A stretch of 64,000 nucleotides of DNA from Zunongwangia profunda SM-A87 (lineage in GTDB: Bacteria; Bacteroidota; Bacteroidia; Flavobacteriales; Flavobacteriaceae), in assembly GCF_000023465.1 (NCBI RefSeq), contig NC_014041.1:1075001-1139000 (forward strand), written 5' to 3'. This document shows positions 8,117 to 21,229 of this stretch, piece by piece; position 1 is the first letter of the stretch; the number at the start of each line of letters is the position of its first letter. Position numbers and translations under genes: made by a program. Under the pieces are notes generated by a model, which saw only the letters and a list, made by a program, of their open reading frames with translations, did no database searches and was not told where the DNA came from.

Positions 8117-9293
8117 ATGGTAACATTCTATGAAGTCATTTTTATATTTTGCCCTTAACTTTTAATTGGCTGTGCAATCCAGGAAGAACGTAACGATCAA
8201 ATTAGTATTCGCGGTACAATAGCCGGTGAAATTCCTGAAAGAATTGAATATACCGTGCCAGTAGACGGTATTAATTATTTTGGTTTTGAAGACAGCATTC
8301 AGCCCGATTCACTGGGTAATTTTGAACTGAAACTACCCCTTGAACAAGCTAGTTTTATAGAGTTCCAACAGCTTTAACCCATACGGCATCCTAATCGCCG
8401 AGCCGGGAATGGAATACGATATTACAATCGTTCCTAACAACCAGGAATATTCATTGCAGGTGGAAAGTCCGAATAAAAAAGGTCAGCAGCTCTACAATCA
8501 ACGCCCCAATCGCAGTATGTTAACCGGTCACTTTGAAATTAAAGCCGGGGATTATAACGAAGATTCCATTCCCGGTGAAATACGACAAAAATTGAGGCAG
8601 GATAAAGAAGAGGAGCTTGTCGCAATATAAGTCCCTGCTCGACTCCAATAATATCTAAAAAGAGTTCTATAATCTTGTTAGCATTGACAGATCGTATTTC
8701 TACCCCGGTGCGCAATCCAGTATTGAATTCTTAAACTATCTACTGGAGGAGCGTGAACAGAATCTTTTGAGCAAAGAACAATACAACGGTCTATGGGCAG
8801 ATGCTTTCCAGACAGAACCAATATCAGAAAAACTCATGCGATCGCCATGGTTCTTTTTTTACGTACAGTTTTATCTACGATTTAAAGAATCGACAGATAG
8901 CAACTACGACCTTCAAGAATTAAAGGAAATTGGAAAACAGGGAAAAACCCCACACTCATAATATGGAGATGGCAAATAAATACCTTTCTGGTAAGCTACT
9001 GGAATATTATTATGCGGCTTATTTATTATACGAGGCGATCAATAAAAATTACGAAAAAGAAGTGATAACGCTTTTTGAAGAATTTAAAAACAATTATCCC
9101 TCCAGTTCATATACTCACTTTGTGGAAGCTGAGATGATTCCTATTTATGGCTTCAATGAGAAACCAGAAGAAATGAGTGAAACTATTCAGATAATGCATA
9201 ATTTTCAAGAAATCAACTCATTAACAAAGGCAGTAAGTAAATTAAATGCTGACTAGGGTTTGCGTAGATATCTGGGCTATCTGGTGCGGCCCC
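8117..9293 (+). pseudogene. TlpA/ResA-like thioredoxin lipoprotein remnant
   Basis: Several frames together read as one protein: a signal-like start ending LLIGC (with an internal TAA), the N-terminal domain RGTIAGEIPERIEYTV and GNFELKLPLEQASFIEF, then after a frameshift ILIAEPGMEYDITIVPNN. After more breaks comes a helical middle (GAQSSIEFLNYLLEEREQN, MANKYLSGKLLEYYY, FEEFKNNYPSSSYTHF), and finally the start of a thioredoxin fold, VDIWAIWCGPW near 9258-9293. This is the layout of Bacteroidota DUF4369/TlpA-type thiol-disulfide oxidoreductases. At least one in-frame stop and three frame changes make it non-functional. It ends abruptly at the active-site motif, whose second Cys is lost (WCGPW), where SDR sequence begins. 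Confidence 0.65.
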
Positions 9294-9943
9294 TGGATTA
9301 CTGGAAGAAGTGCTGAAAATCTTCAAAAAGCTGCATCAAAAATAGAAAGCCCAAAATTGAATACCATAGTTTCAGATGTTTCAAATTTAAACGGTATTGC
9401 GGTATTAGAAAAAGCAATTGCAGAAAGTAAAATTAAAATAGACGTTCTTTTCCTGAATGTAGGAACGGCGGTTTTTAACTCCATTGAACAAGTAACAGAA
9501 ACTGATTTTGATGCTTAGTTTAATACGAATGTAAAGGGAAGTTTCTTTACATTACAAAAATTACTTCCTAATATTAATAATGGGGGAGCAGTATTATTTA
9601 TATCATCAACCGTAGCAACAGCTGTCAATTGGGATCAAGTGTATATTCTGCTACTAAAGGGACGTTTAATAAGATTGCTCAAATTGCATCAAACGAATTG
9701 ATTGACAGAAAAATTAGGGTAAATATCGTGAGTCCTGGCCCTGTTCAAAGAGAAGGTTTTGATAGTGTGGTTCCTAATGAGGAAGCAAAAGACCACCTTG
9801 CTTTGGCGACTGCTTTACAGCGATTAGGGAGTCCTTATGAAATTGCAAAAGCAGTATTGTTCTTAGCCTCAGATGAGGCAAGTTTTATTATGAGAACAGA
9901 ATTATTGGTAGGTGGTGGCTACACCACCTTTACCAAAAAATAA
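9288..9943 (+). pseudogene. Headless short-chain dehydrogenase remnant
   Basis: From about 9288 the reading becomes ITGRSAENLQKAASKI, DVSNLNGIAVLEKAI, IDVLFLNVGTAVFNSIEQVT, then a TAG at the position of the next residue. It continues FNTNVKGSFFTLQKLLP and GAVLFISSTVATAVNW. A one-base deletion near 9628 is followed by SVYSATKGTFNKIAQIASNE, VNIVSPGPVQREGFD and AVLFLASDEASFIMRTELLV. This is a classical SDR with the YxxxK catalytic pair (Tyr-Ser-Ala-Thr-Lys) and the S of ISS, but without the first ~35 residues carrying the TGxxxGIG cofactor loop. The 5' end is fused to the thioredoxin remnant, so it has neither its own start nor a Rossmann glycine motif. Confidence 0.7.
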
Positions 9944-10173
9944 AATAATGGGGTTGCACAGGTGTTAATTGTATTAATTTTTGCCTGTGCATTTTGATTA
10001 ATTATGGAACGCTCGTTTTGCAAGCTGGCATTAATCAACCTCCTATAACTTTTAGACAACACCACAGTATTATCCATATTTTAAGTAGAAAAACCTGTAG
10101 CTAAATGATTTTTTTAATTGAAGTATTTTCAAATTCGAATAAATATTGTCATAAGCGGAGGATCTATAGTAGT

Positions 10174-10884
10174 CTAATCGAATGACTTTTTAAATTCGGT
10201 AGGTGAAAAATGGGTTTTTGACTTAAACAACTCGCTAAAAGATTGAGGATGTTCAAAACCAAGCTGATATGCTATTTCAGAAACAGAAAGAGAAGAAACA
10301 CTCAATAATTCTTTAGCTTTTTCAATGACCTTTTGTTGAATGTATTGCTGCGTGGTATTCCCGGTAAGTGATCGAAGGAGATCATTCAAATAACGCTGGG
10401 ACACTCCTAATTTTGCACTTATAAATTTTAAGGAAGGAAATCCCTTTTCCAGTCCGCTATTGTCCTGAAAATACTGCTCTAAAATTTGATTTAGCGAACT
10501 TATAATTTCGTGGTTTACTTCTTTTCGGGTAGTAAATTGGCGGTTATAAAAAACGCTTGCTGTAGCTAAATAATAAAGCTAATTGTGACACCAAAACCTC
10601 CTGACTAAATTGATCGATGTTTTCTCTGGATTCAGCATTTATGGTTTCAAATAATTGTTCGACAATAGCTTTTTCTTTTGCCGATAAAAAGAGTGCTTCA
10701 GAAACATTTTATGAGAAAAAACCATAGGATTTGATCTCACTGCCTAACGGAAGTTTGCGAATAAAATCGGGATGAAAATATAAAGCATAGCCTTCATAAC
10801 TTTCCAGATCTTCATAGGCATTACTATTTGACCAGATTTTAAGAATGCCAATCCACCTTCTTCAAAATCATAGTAATCCTGGTC
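10174..10884 (-). pseudogene. AraC-family regulator remnant
   Basis: The 3' end is intact for 76 codons and encodes an AraC/XylS double helix-turn-helix (SQRYLNDLLRSLTGNT, SVSEIAYQLGFEHPQSFSEL, FKSKTHFSPTEFKKSFD). Upstream on the minus strand the N-terminal ligand-binding half is still readable in pieces: YEGYALYFHPDFIRKLPLGS, ALFLSAKEKAIVEQLFETIN, FTTRKEVNHEIISSLNQILE. These are interrupted by a TAA (in SYGFFS-stop-NVSEA) and several frame changes. The full gene would be about 290 codons. A 3' fragment this size is unlikely to work alone because the dimerisation half is lost. It lies convergent to the SDR remnant. Confidence 0.7.
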
Positions 10885-11193
10885 TTATTTTATCTTCCCT
10901 CTGAACCTATTTTTAAAGGAAATTTTATAAAAATCAATACTTAATTTTTGCTAATTGTTTATTGCCCGTTGTGGTGTTTTATTGTAATCTACCAGTTTGA
11001 ATAGGGGATGTCGTGGGGCGAGCGAGCCTAAATAGCGCATTAATGCAGATATGCTTCTAAAATTTTTTATTCCTGAATTACTTGCAAAAAAAGGTCATAG
11101 TATACCACCCTGGCCGGGGTAAATTGAAGGTTAAGTTAACAATTTAAGTCAAAATTAGCCATATAAGTTTTAAACTAGCGTTATAGCCTTTCG
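10885..11193. other. Intergenic stretch, nothing recognised
   Basis: About 300 bases between the AraC remnant and the IS remnant. Stops occur in all frames; no hairpin or promoter stands out. The last part may be the left end of the insertion element, but no terminal inverted repeat could be assigned. Confidence 0.4.
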
Positions 11194-11575
11194 GAAATTG
11201 CCAAGCGGTTCGAAATCCATTCAAATCAGATTAGCCAGTGCAAAAAAGAATTCTTAGAGAAATCGAGCGATTTTTTTGATAAAAAAAGCTTGCTGAAAAA
11301 GATAATGATCTGGATAGACTTTGTGCAAAAGTTTGGAAGCAGTGAAACAAGCAGTAGCCAAGCACGTTAACCCTGATATTCTCAAACAAGATCAAGGGAG
11401 TCAATTTCAATTTATCTGCTCAGGTTATGTATCTTATTTAATGTATAAAGGGGGGCGCAAGAAGACAGATTACGCTATACAAAGGAATAAGGTCATAGAT
11501 AAACGACTATCCCCATTGGGATCAACCGGGCATTGGCAGAAGAAAACCTGTAAAAAATATAATGATGCAGCCTAA
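11194..11575 (+). mobile_element. Internally deleted IS3-family element remnant
   Basis: From 11194 the frame reads EIAKRFEIHSNQISQCKKEF and LEKSSDFFDKKSLLKK, then after a shift KDNDLDRLCAKVW. This matches the N-terminal helix-turn-helix and coiled coil of IS3-family OrfA. At about 11325-11335 it jumps into the late part of OrfB: SLEAVKQAVAKHVNPDILKQ, DQGSQF (the DQGSQF around the second catalytic Asp of the DDE core), then GGRKKTDYAIQR, a decayed GKGRxTDNxxIER motif. Most of OrfB, including the first catalytic Asp, is missing. The element is dead. It lies about 450 bases from the end of PUL 1 and could mark a past recombination point. Confidence 0.7.
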
Positions 11576-12038
11576 AAAATCAATTGGGAATCAATTAAAA
11601 GTGGTCTAATCAAATCGAGGTATTATAGTATTTAACTTTTAAATTGATTTAAATTATCCCGAAGTGTAATAGTTTTTTATCTTTACCAAGGCGAATCAAA
11701 TGAATCTAATTTTAAAGTTCACAGATCGTCAACATGAAAAATAGACACTAGTATTTACAGGGTTTTATGTTTTTAGAGGCTTTTGTTTGTGAGCGGTTTT
11801 TTACGATCTTAATCCTAAAATTTATAAGAAACATCTTTAACTTCGAATTTTAGGAGTCATTTTTATGTGCCTGTTAATCTTAATAACTACCTTATTTAAA
11901 AAAGTTTATTAGCTTCTTGGAACTGGAGTACGATGAGGGCCAAAGTATAAACTTGGAAGTGCAATAAATAAATCCATTTTAAAGAGAAAAGGCTGTTTAA
12001 AATAGATTAAACAGCCTTTTTCTTTTTATGTATTTCCG
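11576..12038. other. Intergenic stretch before PUL 1
   Basis: AT-rich, no supportable frame. The right part contains the terminator of the PUL 1 operon at 11987-12020. Confidence 0.5.
11987..12020 (-). terminator. Terminator of the PUL 1 glycosidase operon
   Basis: AAAAGGCTGTTTAA (11987-12000) pairs perfectly with TTAAACAGCCTTTT (12007-12020) around a 6-base loop, T-rich on both exits. It lies 18 bases beyond the stop of the last operon gene (GH95). Confidence 0.8.
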
Positions 12039-14543
12039 TTATTCCGTAACTGGGATGATTTTATATGCTTTTCCAACTTCGGTATCAAAACTTGTGATAT
12101 AATAGCTTCCTTCTTTCATACTTTCAACTGAATGCCCTTCGACTTCCACAGGCTGAGTTGTACGTAATACCAGTCTTTCGCTTGATTCTGAGTGTATTCT
12201 TGCATTCTGTAGTTTGTGATTGTTCCAAGCCAGATCTACCTTAAAGTTGCCACGGGCTTTTAAACCTGTTACTGAACCGGTATCCCAGGCCTGAGGCAAG
12301 GCAGGAAGCAGGTGCAATTCGCCCAAATGGCTTTGCAAGAGCATTTCGGCTATACCGGCAGTAGCCCCAAAATTCCCATCGATTTGAAACGGTGGATGGG
12401 CATCAAACAAATTGGGGTAGGTACCCCCTTTATGCTCTTTAGAATAAGGATCTACATAATGCATCAATTCGCGAATCATCTTGTAGGCATGATCCCCGTC
12501 AAGCAAACGAGCCGCAAAATTGATTTTCCATGCTTTACTCCAGCCGGTTCCTTCATCACCACGCAGTTCAAAAGTCTTTTCGGTGGCTTTGGCTAACTCC
12601 GGAGTGGTAAGCGGTGAAATTGAAGTTCCGGGATGTAAGCCAAACAAATGCGAGACATGACGATGGTGCGGGTCTTCTTCTTCAAAGTCCAGATACCATT
12701 CCTGCAACTGGCCTTTGGCTCCTATTTGATACGGAATGAGACGGTCTTGCGCAGCGCTAAGTTCGTGTCTAAAGTCTGCTTCTTTCCCTAAAATTTTTGA
12801 AGCTTTAATCGTGTTGTTAAAAAGTTCGCGAATGATGGCGATGTCCATTGTCGCCCCTTCGGTAACCGCATAGCCTTTGCCATTTACCAGAAATAGATTT
12901 TCAGGAGAGGTAGAAGGCGCGGTGATTAATTTCCCATCATGTTCTACCAGCCAATCCAGGGTAAACACGGCGGCTTCTTTCATCACCGGGTACACCTGCG
13001 CCAGATAGCTCGTGTCTTGGGTAAAGGCATAATGCTCCCACAAGTGCAGCGTAAGCCAGTTACCTCCCATATACCAGTTGGCCCAAAGCGGGTCGCCGTC
13101 ACCGCGATCCCCCACCGGGTTTGCCGTAGCCCAGATGTCTGAATTGTGATGTACAACCCAGCCGGGCGCATCGTAAAACTCTTTGGCTACCCGGCCTCCG
13201 GTAACCGCAGCATTTTGAATATAGGCTAAAAAGGGCTGGTGCATTTCACTCAGATTGGTGGTTTCTGCCGGCCAGTAATTCATTTCGGCATTGATGTTTG
13301 TGGTGTAATTAGAACTCCACGGCGGACGCATTTCTTTATTCCAAATGCCTTGCAGGTTGGCCGCGATGCCGCCCGGTCTCGAAGCAGACACGAGCAAGTA
13401 CCTGCCGTACTGAAAATACAAAGCTTCCAACTCGGGATCGTTTGCACCTTCTGAATAGGCCTTTAAACGGCTGTCTGTGGGTTGGTCTAATTGGTCTTTT
13501 GGGGTTTTACCTAAATCAAGCGCGACCCGTTGCATATAAGTCGAAAAATCTGCGATATGATCTGATTTCAATTGCGCATACGATTTGGCCGAAGCCGCCT
13601 GCATAAATTCGCTTGCCAATTTGGCTTCGTCAAGTCCGTCTTTATCCGGGCATTTGTCAAAACCGTTAAAACTGGTTGCGGCAGTAAGTAAAATAACCAC
13701 TTCTGAAGCATCAGCGATCGCGAGACTCGTATCCTGAGTGGTTAGCTTGCCGTCTGTTTTCAACACTTTGATGCGGTATTGAAAACGCATGCCGTCGCAT
13801 CCTTCAGGGTCGTCGTAAGTTATGGGTTCTACACCTTCGGGATTGTAGTAATTGGGATTTACGTTTGCCGGGGCCTTACCGCTTACCACCAATTCCTGAT
13901 TTTTGGTCACCGAAACTTCTGCACGCAATTGGCTTTCTGCGGAAAGGTTCAGGTTTAAGGCTTTGGCAGAATCTGCAGTAAGTTTCATCACCAAAACATT
14001 ATCAGGCGCAGAGGTAAAAAACTCCCGGGTATAGTTCACGCCATCAGACTCAAAAGAAGTCGTTGTGATTGCATTTTCGATATTCAGCGAGCGTTTATAG
14101 GCGTGTACCGAATCGTTTTGAAGGTCCTGATGCAGCAACAAATCGCCCATCGGCATATAAGATTGGGTATAATAGCCCTGCATCTTTTTGGCCAAAAGCG
14201 TTGCCTGTGCATAGTCTTTATCAAAAATCGCCTCGCGCAAGGGTTGCAAATAGGAAGCCGCATCGGGGTTGATACGTTGTGGAACCGGGCCACCGCTGTA
14301 TAGCGAACTTTCGTTAAGTTGAATCAATTCGTCAGTTACGCGCCCAAAAACCATTGCACCAATTTTACCATTACCCAGCGGCAGGGCCTCTACCCATTCG
14401 CGTGCCGGGGCGTCGTACCAGAGCTCGGGCAGTTCAGCTTGAGCGGTTTCAGGATCTGAATTTTCTGCATTCTTACAGGAAACCAGTGCAACAAGCACCA
14501 GAAGAAACAAGGAAGAATAACGGAACAACATTTTTTTCATCAA
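12039..14543 (-). CDS. GH95 glycoside hydrolase (alpha-L-fucosidase / alpha-L-galactosidase family), lipoprotein
   Basis: The 834-residue protein has a lipobox (VALVSC, Cys23), then the N-terminal beta domain starting [20 protein letters not shown], a helical-barrel catalytic domain and a C-terminal beta domain. By comparison with Bifidobacterium AfcA the base-activating Asn pair is Asn416/Asn418 (NINAEMNYW), the acid is Glu548 (SPENLF) and the aspartate is Asp713 ([14 protein letters not shown]); all are present. GH95 enzymes are inverting exo-enzymes that remove alpha-1,2-linked L-fucose or, in some members, L-galactose; sequence reading cannot decide which. It is the last gene of the PUL 1 operon, separated from GH2 by 149 bases holding an inverted-repeat element. 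It probably acts first on the glycan, at the outer membrane or in the periplasm. A second GH95 lies in PUL 2. Confidence 0.9.
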   Translation of the reverse strand: MMKKMLFRYSSLFLLVLVALVSCKNAENSDPETAQAELPELWYDAPAREWVEALPLGNGKIGAMVFGRVTDELIQLNESSLYSGGPVPQRINPDAASYLQPLREAIFDKDYAQATLLAKKMQGYYTQSYMPMGDLLLHQDLQNDSVHAYKRSLNIENAITTTSFESDGVNYTREFFTSAPDNVLVMKLTADSAKALNLNLSAESQLRAEVSVTKNQELVVSGKAPANVNPNYYNPEGVEPITYDDPEGCDGMRFQYRIKVLKTDGKLTTQDTSLAIADASEVVILLTAATSFNGFDKCPDKDGLDEAKLASEFMQAASAKSYAQLKSDHIADFSTYMQRVALDLGKTPKDQLDQPTDSRLKAYSEGANDPELEALYFQYGRYLLVSASRPGGIAANLQGIWNKEMRPPWSSNYTTNINAEMNYWPAETTNLSEMHQPFLAYIQNAAVTGGRVAKEFYDAPGWVVHHNSDIWATANPVGDRGDGDPLWANWYMGGNWLTLHLWEHYAFTQDTSYLAQVYPVMKEAAVFTLDWLVEHDGKLITAPSTSPENLFLVNGKGYAVTEGATMDIAIIRELFNNTIKASKILGKEADFRHELSAAQDRLIPYQIGAKGQLQEWYLDFEEEDPHHRHVSHLFGLHPGTSISPLTTPELAKATEKTFELRGDEGTGWSKAWKINFAARLLDGDHAYKMIRELMHYVDPYSKEHKGGTYPNLFDAHPPFQIDGNFGATAGIAEMLLQSHLGELHLLPALPQAWDTGSVTGLKARGNFKVDLAWNNHKLQNARIHSESSERLVLRTTQPVEVEGHSVESMKEGSYYITSFDTEVGKAYKIIPVTE

Positions 14544-14557
14544 TTGATTTTTATAGC

Positions 14558-14690
14558 AAGAGGCTGTCTAAAAAGGTGATTTTCGTAAACCGGAAGGGTT
14601 TTCAGGTTCTCATCATGGTCTCGTATTCTGATGAGATTCTGCATTAAATTCAGAATACGCTTTTTGACATTTTTAGACCGTCTCTTTTTA
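14558..14690. repeat. Nested inverted repeat between GH95 and GH2
   Basis: The outer arms GAGGCTGTCTAAAAA (near 14570) and TTTTTAGACCGTCTC (near 14670) are complementary except for a few positions. Inside lie the perfect arms CGTATTCTGA and TCAGAATACG (about 14621-14657). The whole can fold into a long hairpin. It resembles the intergenic AGGCTGTCTAAAAA elements I know from other flavobacterial genomes, so it may be a mobile repeat or an attenuator lowering GH95 expression. Confidence 0.5.
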
Positions 14691-14692
14691 AA

Positions 14693-17812
<3,120 letters not shown>

Positions 17813-18943
17813 TTATATCTTGACGTAAATTTTCTTTTTGTCCATCCAGTACCCCAATAGCCAGCATACCAGCATAAAGACAATAGCGGTCATCAGCGCT
17901 CCAAATGAACCCGGGAAGATGCGTTGAAAAATTGCTTCACTTACCCATTCAAAAGCATCCTGATTGGCAGTTACAGGAATCAGGCGCAGGGTGATGTAAA
18001 ACAGTTCGGAAAAGAGGTAAATCACCAGCGGATTTTTGCCAAATACATTGAAGAAGTTTGTTCCAAATTTGATGTTTTTCAATTCTACCGCAAAGATGAG
18101 TGCTGCCAGCATAGACAGATTGAGGCCTATGGTGAGCATCGCAAACGGACTCGTCCATAACTTTTTAGACAGCGGAAAAATAAGCGCCCACCATTCTGCA
18201 AGAGCAAAAACGAGAAAACCGGCCAGCATCAGCTTGGCAATAGTCTCGTAGGATTTGCCTTTTCGTCTGATAAACACCCCGGCAAGGTAACCGGCAAGAA
18301 CGTTTACAATACTGGGCAGCGTGCTGAGTATGCCTTCAGGATCAAAAGGGATGGCGTCTTTTTTATAGATGTGGCCTTCGCCTAAAATGGCATAGTCAAA
18401 TTTTGCCGCTGCATTGGTCGCCATCTCAAGCTCGTGACCGGGTTCTCCAAAACCGTACAAAATCCCCCAATAGGCCAATAAAATTGCGGCACAGATAAAC
18501 CCAATGGTTTTAACCGAAAAATACCGAACGAGCACCGCGCCAAAAAAGTAGCACAACGCGATACGCTGTAAAACACCCATAATACGGGTTTCAGAAAAAG
18601 GAGAAAGTTCTAAATGCCCCTCATTCATCCTAAAAAACGGAAACCAATACATCAGGAATCCCAGTAGAAAGATGATGGCTGTACGTTTTAAAACTTTTTT
18701 CCAGAAATCTGCAGGTGCAGCTTCCTGAAACTTACGCATAGAGAAGCTCATGGCGTTACCCACGGCAAACAGAAAGGACGGGAAAACCAAATCTGCCAGG
18801 GTAAACCCAAACCACTGTGCGTGCACCAGATACGGATACAAGTCTGCACCGGTACCCGGGGTGTTTACCAGGATCATCAGGGCGATGGTAAGCCCTCTAA
18901 ATACGTCGAGCGATAAAAAGCGTTCGGAGGTTTTTACAGTCAT
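17813..18943 (-). CDS. HGSNAT-like membrane acetyltransferase (DUF5009 family)
   Basis: The 376-residue protein has about ten membrane helices and starts MTVKTSERFLSLDVFRG, a signature of the heparan-alpha-glucosaminide N-acetyltransferase / DUF5009 group. The motif HAQWFGFTLADLVFPS contains His41, at the place of the histidine proposed to carry acetyl in human HGSNAT. In lysosomes HGSNAT passes acetyl from cytosolic acetyl-CoA through the membrane to the non-reducing alpha-glucosamine, so that GH89 can remove it. Here the GH89 gene ends 9 bases upstream, so the same two-step logic in the periplasm is plausible. Acetylation of other sugars is also possible. No signal peptide; inner-membrane location inferred. 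Confidence 0.85.
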   Translation of the reverse strand: MTVKTSERFLSLDVFRGLTIALMILVNTPGTGADLYPYLVHAQWFGFTLADLVFPSFLFAVGNAMSFSMRKFQEAAPADFWKKVLKRTAIIFLLGFLMYWFPFFRMNEGHLELSPFSETRIMGVLQRIALCYFFGAVLVRYFSVKTIGFICAAILLAYWGILYGFGEPGHELEMATNAAAKFDYAILGEGHIYKKDAIPFDPEGILSTLPSIVNVLAGYLAGVFIRRKGKSYETIAKLMLAGFLVFALAEWWALIFPLSKKLWTSPFAMLTIGLNLSMLAALIFAVELKNIKFGTNFFNVFGKNPLVIYLFSELFYITLRLIPVTANQDAFEWVSEAIFQRIFPGSFGALMTAIVFMLVCWLLGYWMDKKKIYVKI

Positions 18944-18952
18944 AGGCTGGTT

Positions 18953-21205
18953 TTAATAGTTATAGTCAATAGGCGGCATAATCTGGGTGATCGGTGCAAT
19001 TTTGCTTCGGTATTTGTCGTAAAGCGCTTTTGCCACCTTGTACGAATCACCGCTGGGCTGGGTAGGATACGCTTCTTCTTTGTTGACCCATTTCCATTCC
19101 CATTCTTTTATTTTTTCATCAAAAACCTCCTGATCAAAATCTCCCCAGTTGGCCTCCACATCGGCGATAAACTGTTGCCAGCGCGGTTTGTAGAAATCAT
19201 CAAGCACGCCGCTCCATTGGCGGCACGAGTACTCGTGCAGCGGATTATCTGGGCCTCCCCAAAGGGTGATGAGATCACGGGCATTACGCTCGTAAAGCGC
19301 TTTTTCTTCAGGTGTGGTGCCCCAGCTTCGGGCATCGGCAATCCAAGGCCCAAGTAGGAAATCTTTACGTGTTGCAAGTAGTCTGTCCAGATCACTAATG
19401 AGGGTCAGGAGCTCCTCACTGTGTTTTTTAAAGGCTTCTTTGTCGTTATTTTCATAAGCGATACGCATTTGCTGTTGTACCGGCAATGCATAGTTGGCGA
19501 GCACCTGCCGGCTAAGATCGACCAGATCGTACGCAAAGCCATCTGAATCTTTAAAGCGATCACGGGCTCCTATAAACAGGTCCCAGGCCGGTAGCAAATC
19601 AAGTGGATCGTAATTCATCTTGGTACGTGCCCAGCGGCGGTAGCCTTCAAAAGTAGGCCGTGCTGCGATGATAGACTCGGCACCGTCACGTATGGTAGTC
19701 CCGTTATACGCGGTTGCTACCAAAATATCCCAGGCTTCAAGGATGCTGTCGTTTACCGCACCATAGCGGTTGCGGGTATAGTTCTTCAGCCAGGACTTGA
19801 GTTCGATAGGCGTATCCCGCCAGGTATTATCAGTCATCAACTCGTAAAGCACCGGGTTTTGTTCAATGGCTTCCATCGTAAGACCAATACCTTTTAAATT
19901 ACCCGAAGTACTGTCGTTTAAGGCCAATGCCGGCTGTTCGGCAACGGTCTCGATACGGCCAAACATACTGATGTTTCCGCCAAAATTATGCAGCATATTC
20001 CAGATCCATTGCTTGCCGTAAAAGGCTTCGGTTTGCTTCCAGACGGGTTCGATTTCGGTAGCCAGATCGAGAATGATCATACGGTCATCAGGCACTGTGC
20101 TGAGCAAGCCTTTGATTTGCGGGGTTTTCCAAAAGTCTTTGTGGCTGTAAAACAACCAACCCTGCATTACCCAGGTTGCTTCGGGATCTGCGGCTTTCAT
20201 TCCTTCAAAAATCTTTTCGCTCAACTCACCCAAATATTTAGGATCGTCTGAGGGCGGCTCATTCTCATTAAACGTATCTGCCGTATAGAAGTGATCTGTA
20301 CCAAAAACTTCCTCCTGCTTTTCTAAAAAGCGTTTTCCAATTTCTGCGAAAAGGGGATCTTCTGCATCAAGGATATAGGTGTCTCCAAAATCATTGCCCC
20401 AGTTGGTCTTTTTAAGATCGGCATCAGGGAAGAATTTTTTAAAGGACGCAGGCACGTGTCCCGTAAATGCCGGAAGCACCGGCTTCATCCCCAATTCGCG
20501 CGAACGCTTTAAAATCTTTTTTTGCAGGTCGCGGTGGCTTTCTTTCCAGCTTTGCGGAAGCGGACCGCCCCAACCGTCCAGATTACCCATCCAAAACCAG
20601 GAGAAATACGAAGGGCCGCTGAAGAAATCCTTAAGGTCTTCATCGGTAAAGCCGTAGGATTTGTACACCTCATCCCAGATGTATTCTTCACCGGTGATGG
20701 CCAGGGGCATATTGATGCCGTGAAGCGCCATCCAATCGATTTCCTTTTCCCAGCGTTCCCAGTCCCACCAGCTCATCGAGTAGTTGAAGGTGCAGTAGTT
20801 GAGGTAATAGCGGTATTCGTAAGGCGATTCTTTGCGTACCGGCTGCTCGGGCAGCGGTAATGATTCTGGAAAGTTCAGGTTGGTCCCATTCCAGGTGATC
20901 TGCCCGTGCGCATACTCTTTGATGTAATAGTACAGGGCCGAAGCAATAGCGACACCGTTATTCCCCCTTAAACTGATTTTACCATCCTGAGCCGCGATTT
21001 CAAAAGCCTGATCACCGGCACCGGGCAGCGAATCGATGATAAACGCATCTGCATGTTCGGGAACCACCCGATTCAGCAGGCTTTGGTAAGGCATGAGTGC
21101 AGCAGGCGCTTGTTTGGTTTCCTTTTGACAGGAACTAAGTCCTAAAATGAGTAGCAGGCAAACTGCAAGCTTTACGGCGGATGGATATTTAAGTTTAAAA
21201 ATCAT
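18953..21205 (-). CDS. GH89 alpha-N-acetylglucosaminidase, lipoprotein
   Basis: The 750-residue protein has a lipobox (LGLSSC), an N-terminal alpha/beta domain (about 30-120), a TIM barrel (about 125-470) and a helical C-terminal domain. NAGLU hallmarks are YYLNYCTFNYSMSWWDWERW, WMALHGINMPLA and AFTGHVPASF. The catalytic glutamates are Glu314 (DTFNENEPP) and Glu445 (GLTMEAIEQNP), nearly the same numbers as in human NAGLU (316 and 446). GH89 removes terminal alpha-linked GlcNAc from the non-reducing end. It sits between inositol oxygenase (24 bases) and the acetyltransferase (9 bases). The length is normal for bacterial single-domain members and it has no CBM. Assignment is very strong; the natural aglycone is unknown. 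Confidence 0.95.
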   Translation of the reverse strand: MIFKLKYPSAVKLAVCLLLILGLSSCQKETKQAPAALMPYQSLLNRVVPEHADAFIIDSLPGAGDQAFEIAAQDGKISLRGNNGVAIASALYYYIKEYAHGQITWNGTNLNFPESLPLPEQPVRKESPYEYRYYLNYCTFNYSMSWWDWERWEKEIDWMALHGINMPLAITGEEYIWDEVYKSYGFTDEDLKDFFSGPSYFSWFWMGNLDGWGGPLPQSWKESHRDLQKKILKRSRELGMKPVLPAFTGHVPASFKKFFPDADLKKTNWGNDFGDTYILDAEDPLFAEIGKRFLEKQEEVFGTDHFYTADTFNENEPPSDDPKYLGELSEKIFEGMKAADPEATWVMQGWLFYSHKDFWKTPQIKGLLSTVPDDRMIILDLATEIEPVWKQTEAFYGKQWIWNMLHNFGGNISMFGRIETVAEQPALALNDSTSGNLKGIGLTMEAIEQNPVLYELMTDNTWRDTPIELKSWLKNYTRNRYGAVNDSILEAWDILVATAYNGTTIRDGAESIIAARPTFEGYRRWARTKMNYDPLDLLPAWDLFIGARDRFKDSDGFAYDLVDLSRQVLANYALPVQQQMRIAYENNDKEAFKKHSEELLTLISDLDRLLATRKDFLLGPWIADARSWGTTPEEKALYERNARDLITLWGGPDNPLHEYSCRQWSGVLDDFYKPRWQQFIADVEANWGDFDQEVFDEKIKEWEWKWVNKEEAYPTQPSGDSYKVAKALYDKYRSKIAPITQIMPPIDYNY

Positions 21206-21229
21206 AACAGGAACTACTATAAAAATAAT

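Noticed and set aside
11321..11575. 84-codon frame as an independent gene
   Set aside because: It is the fused OrfA/OrfB tail of the internally deleted IS3 element and starts with a TTG inside that remnant.
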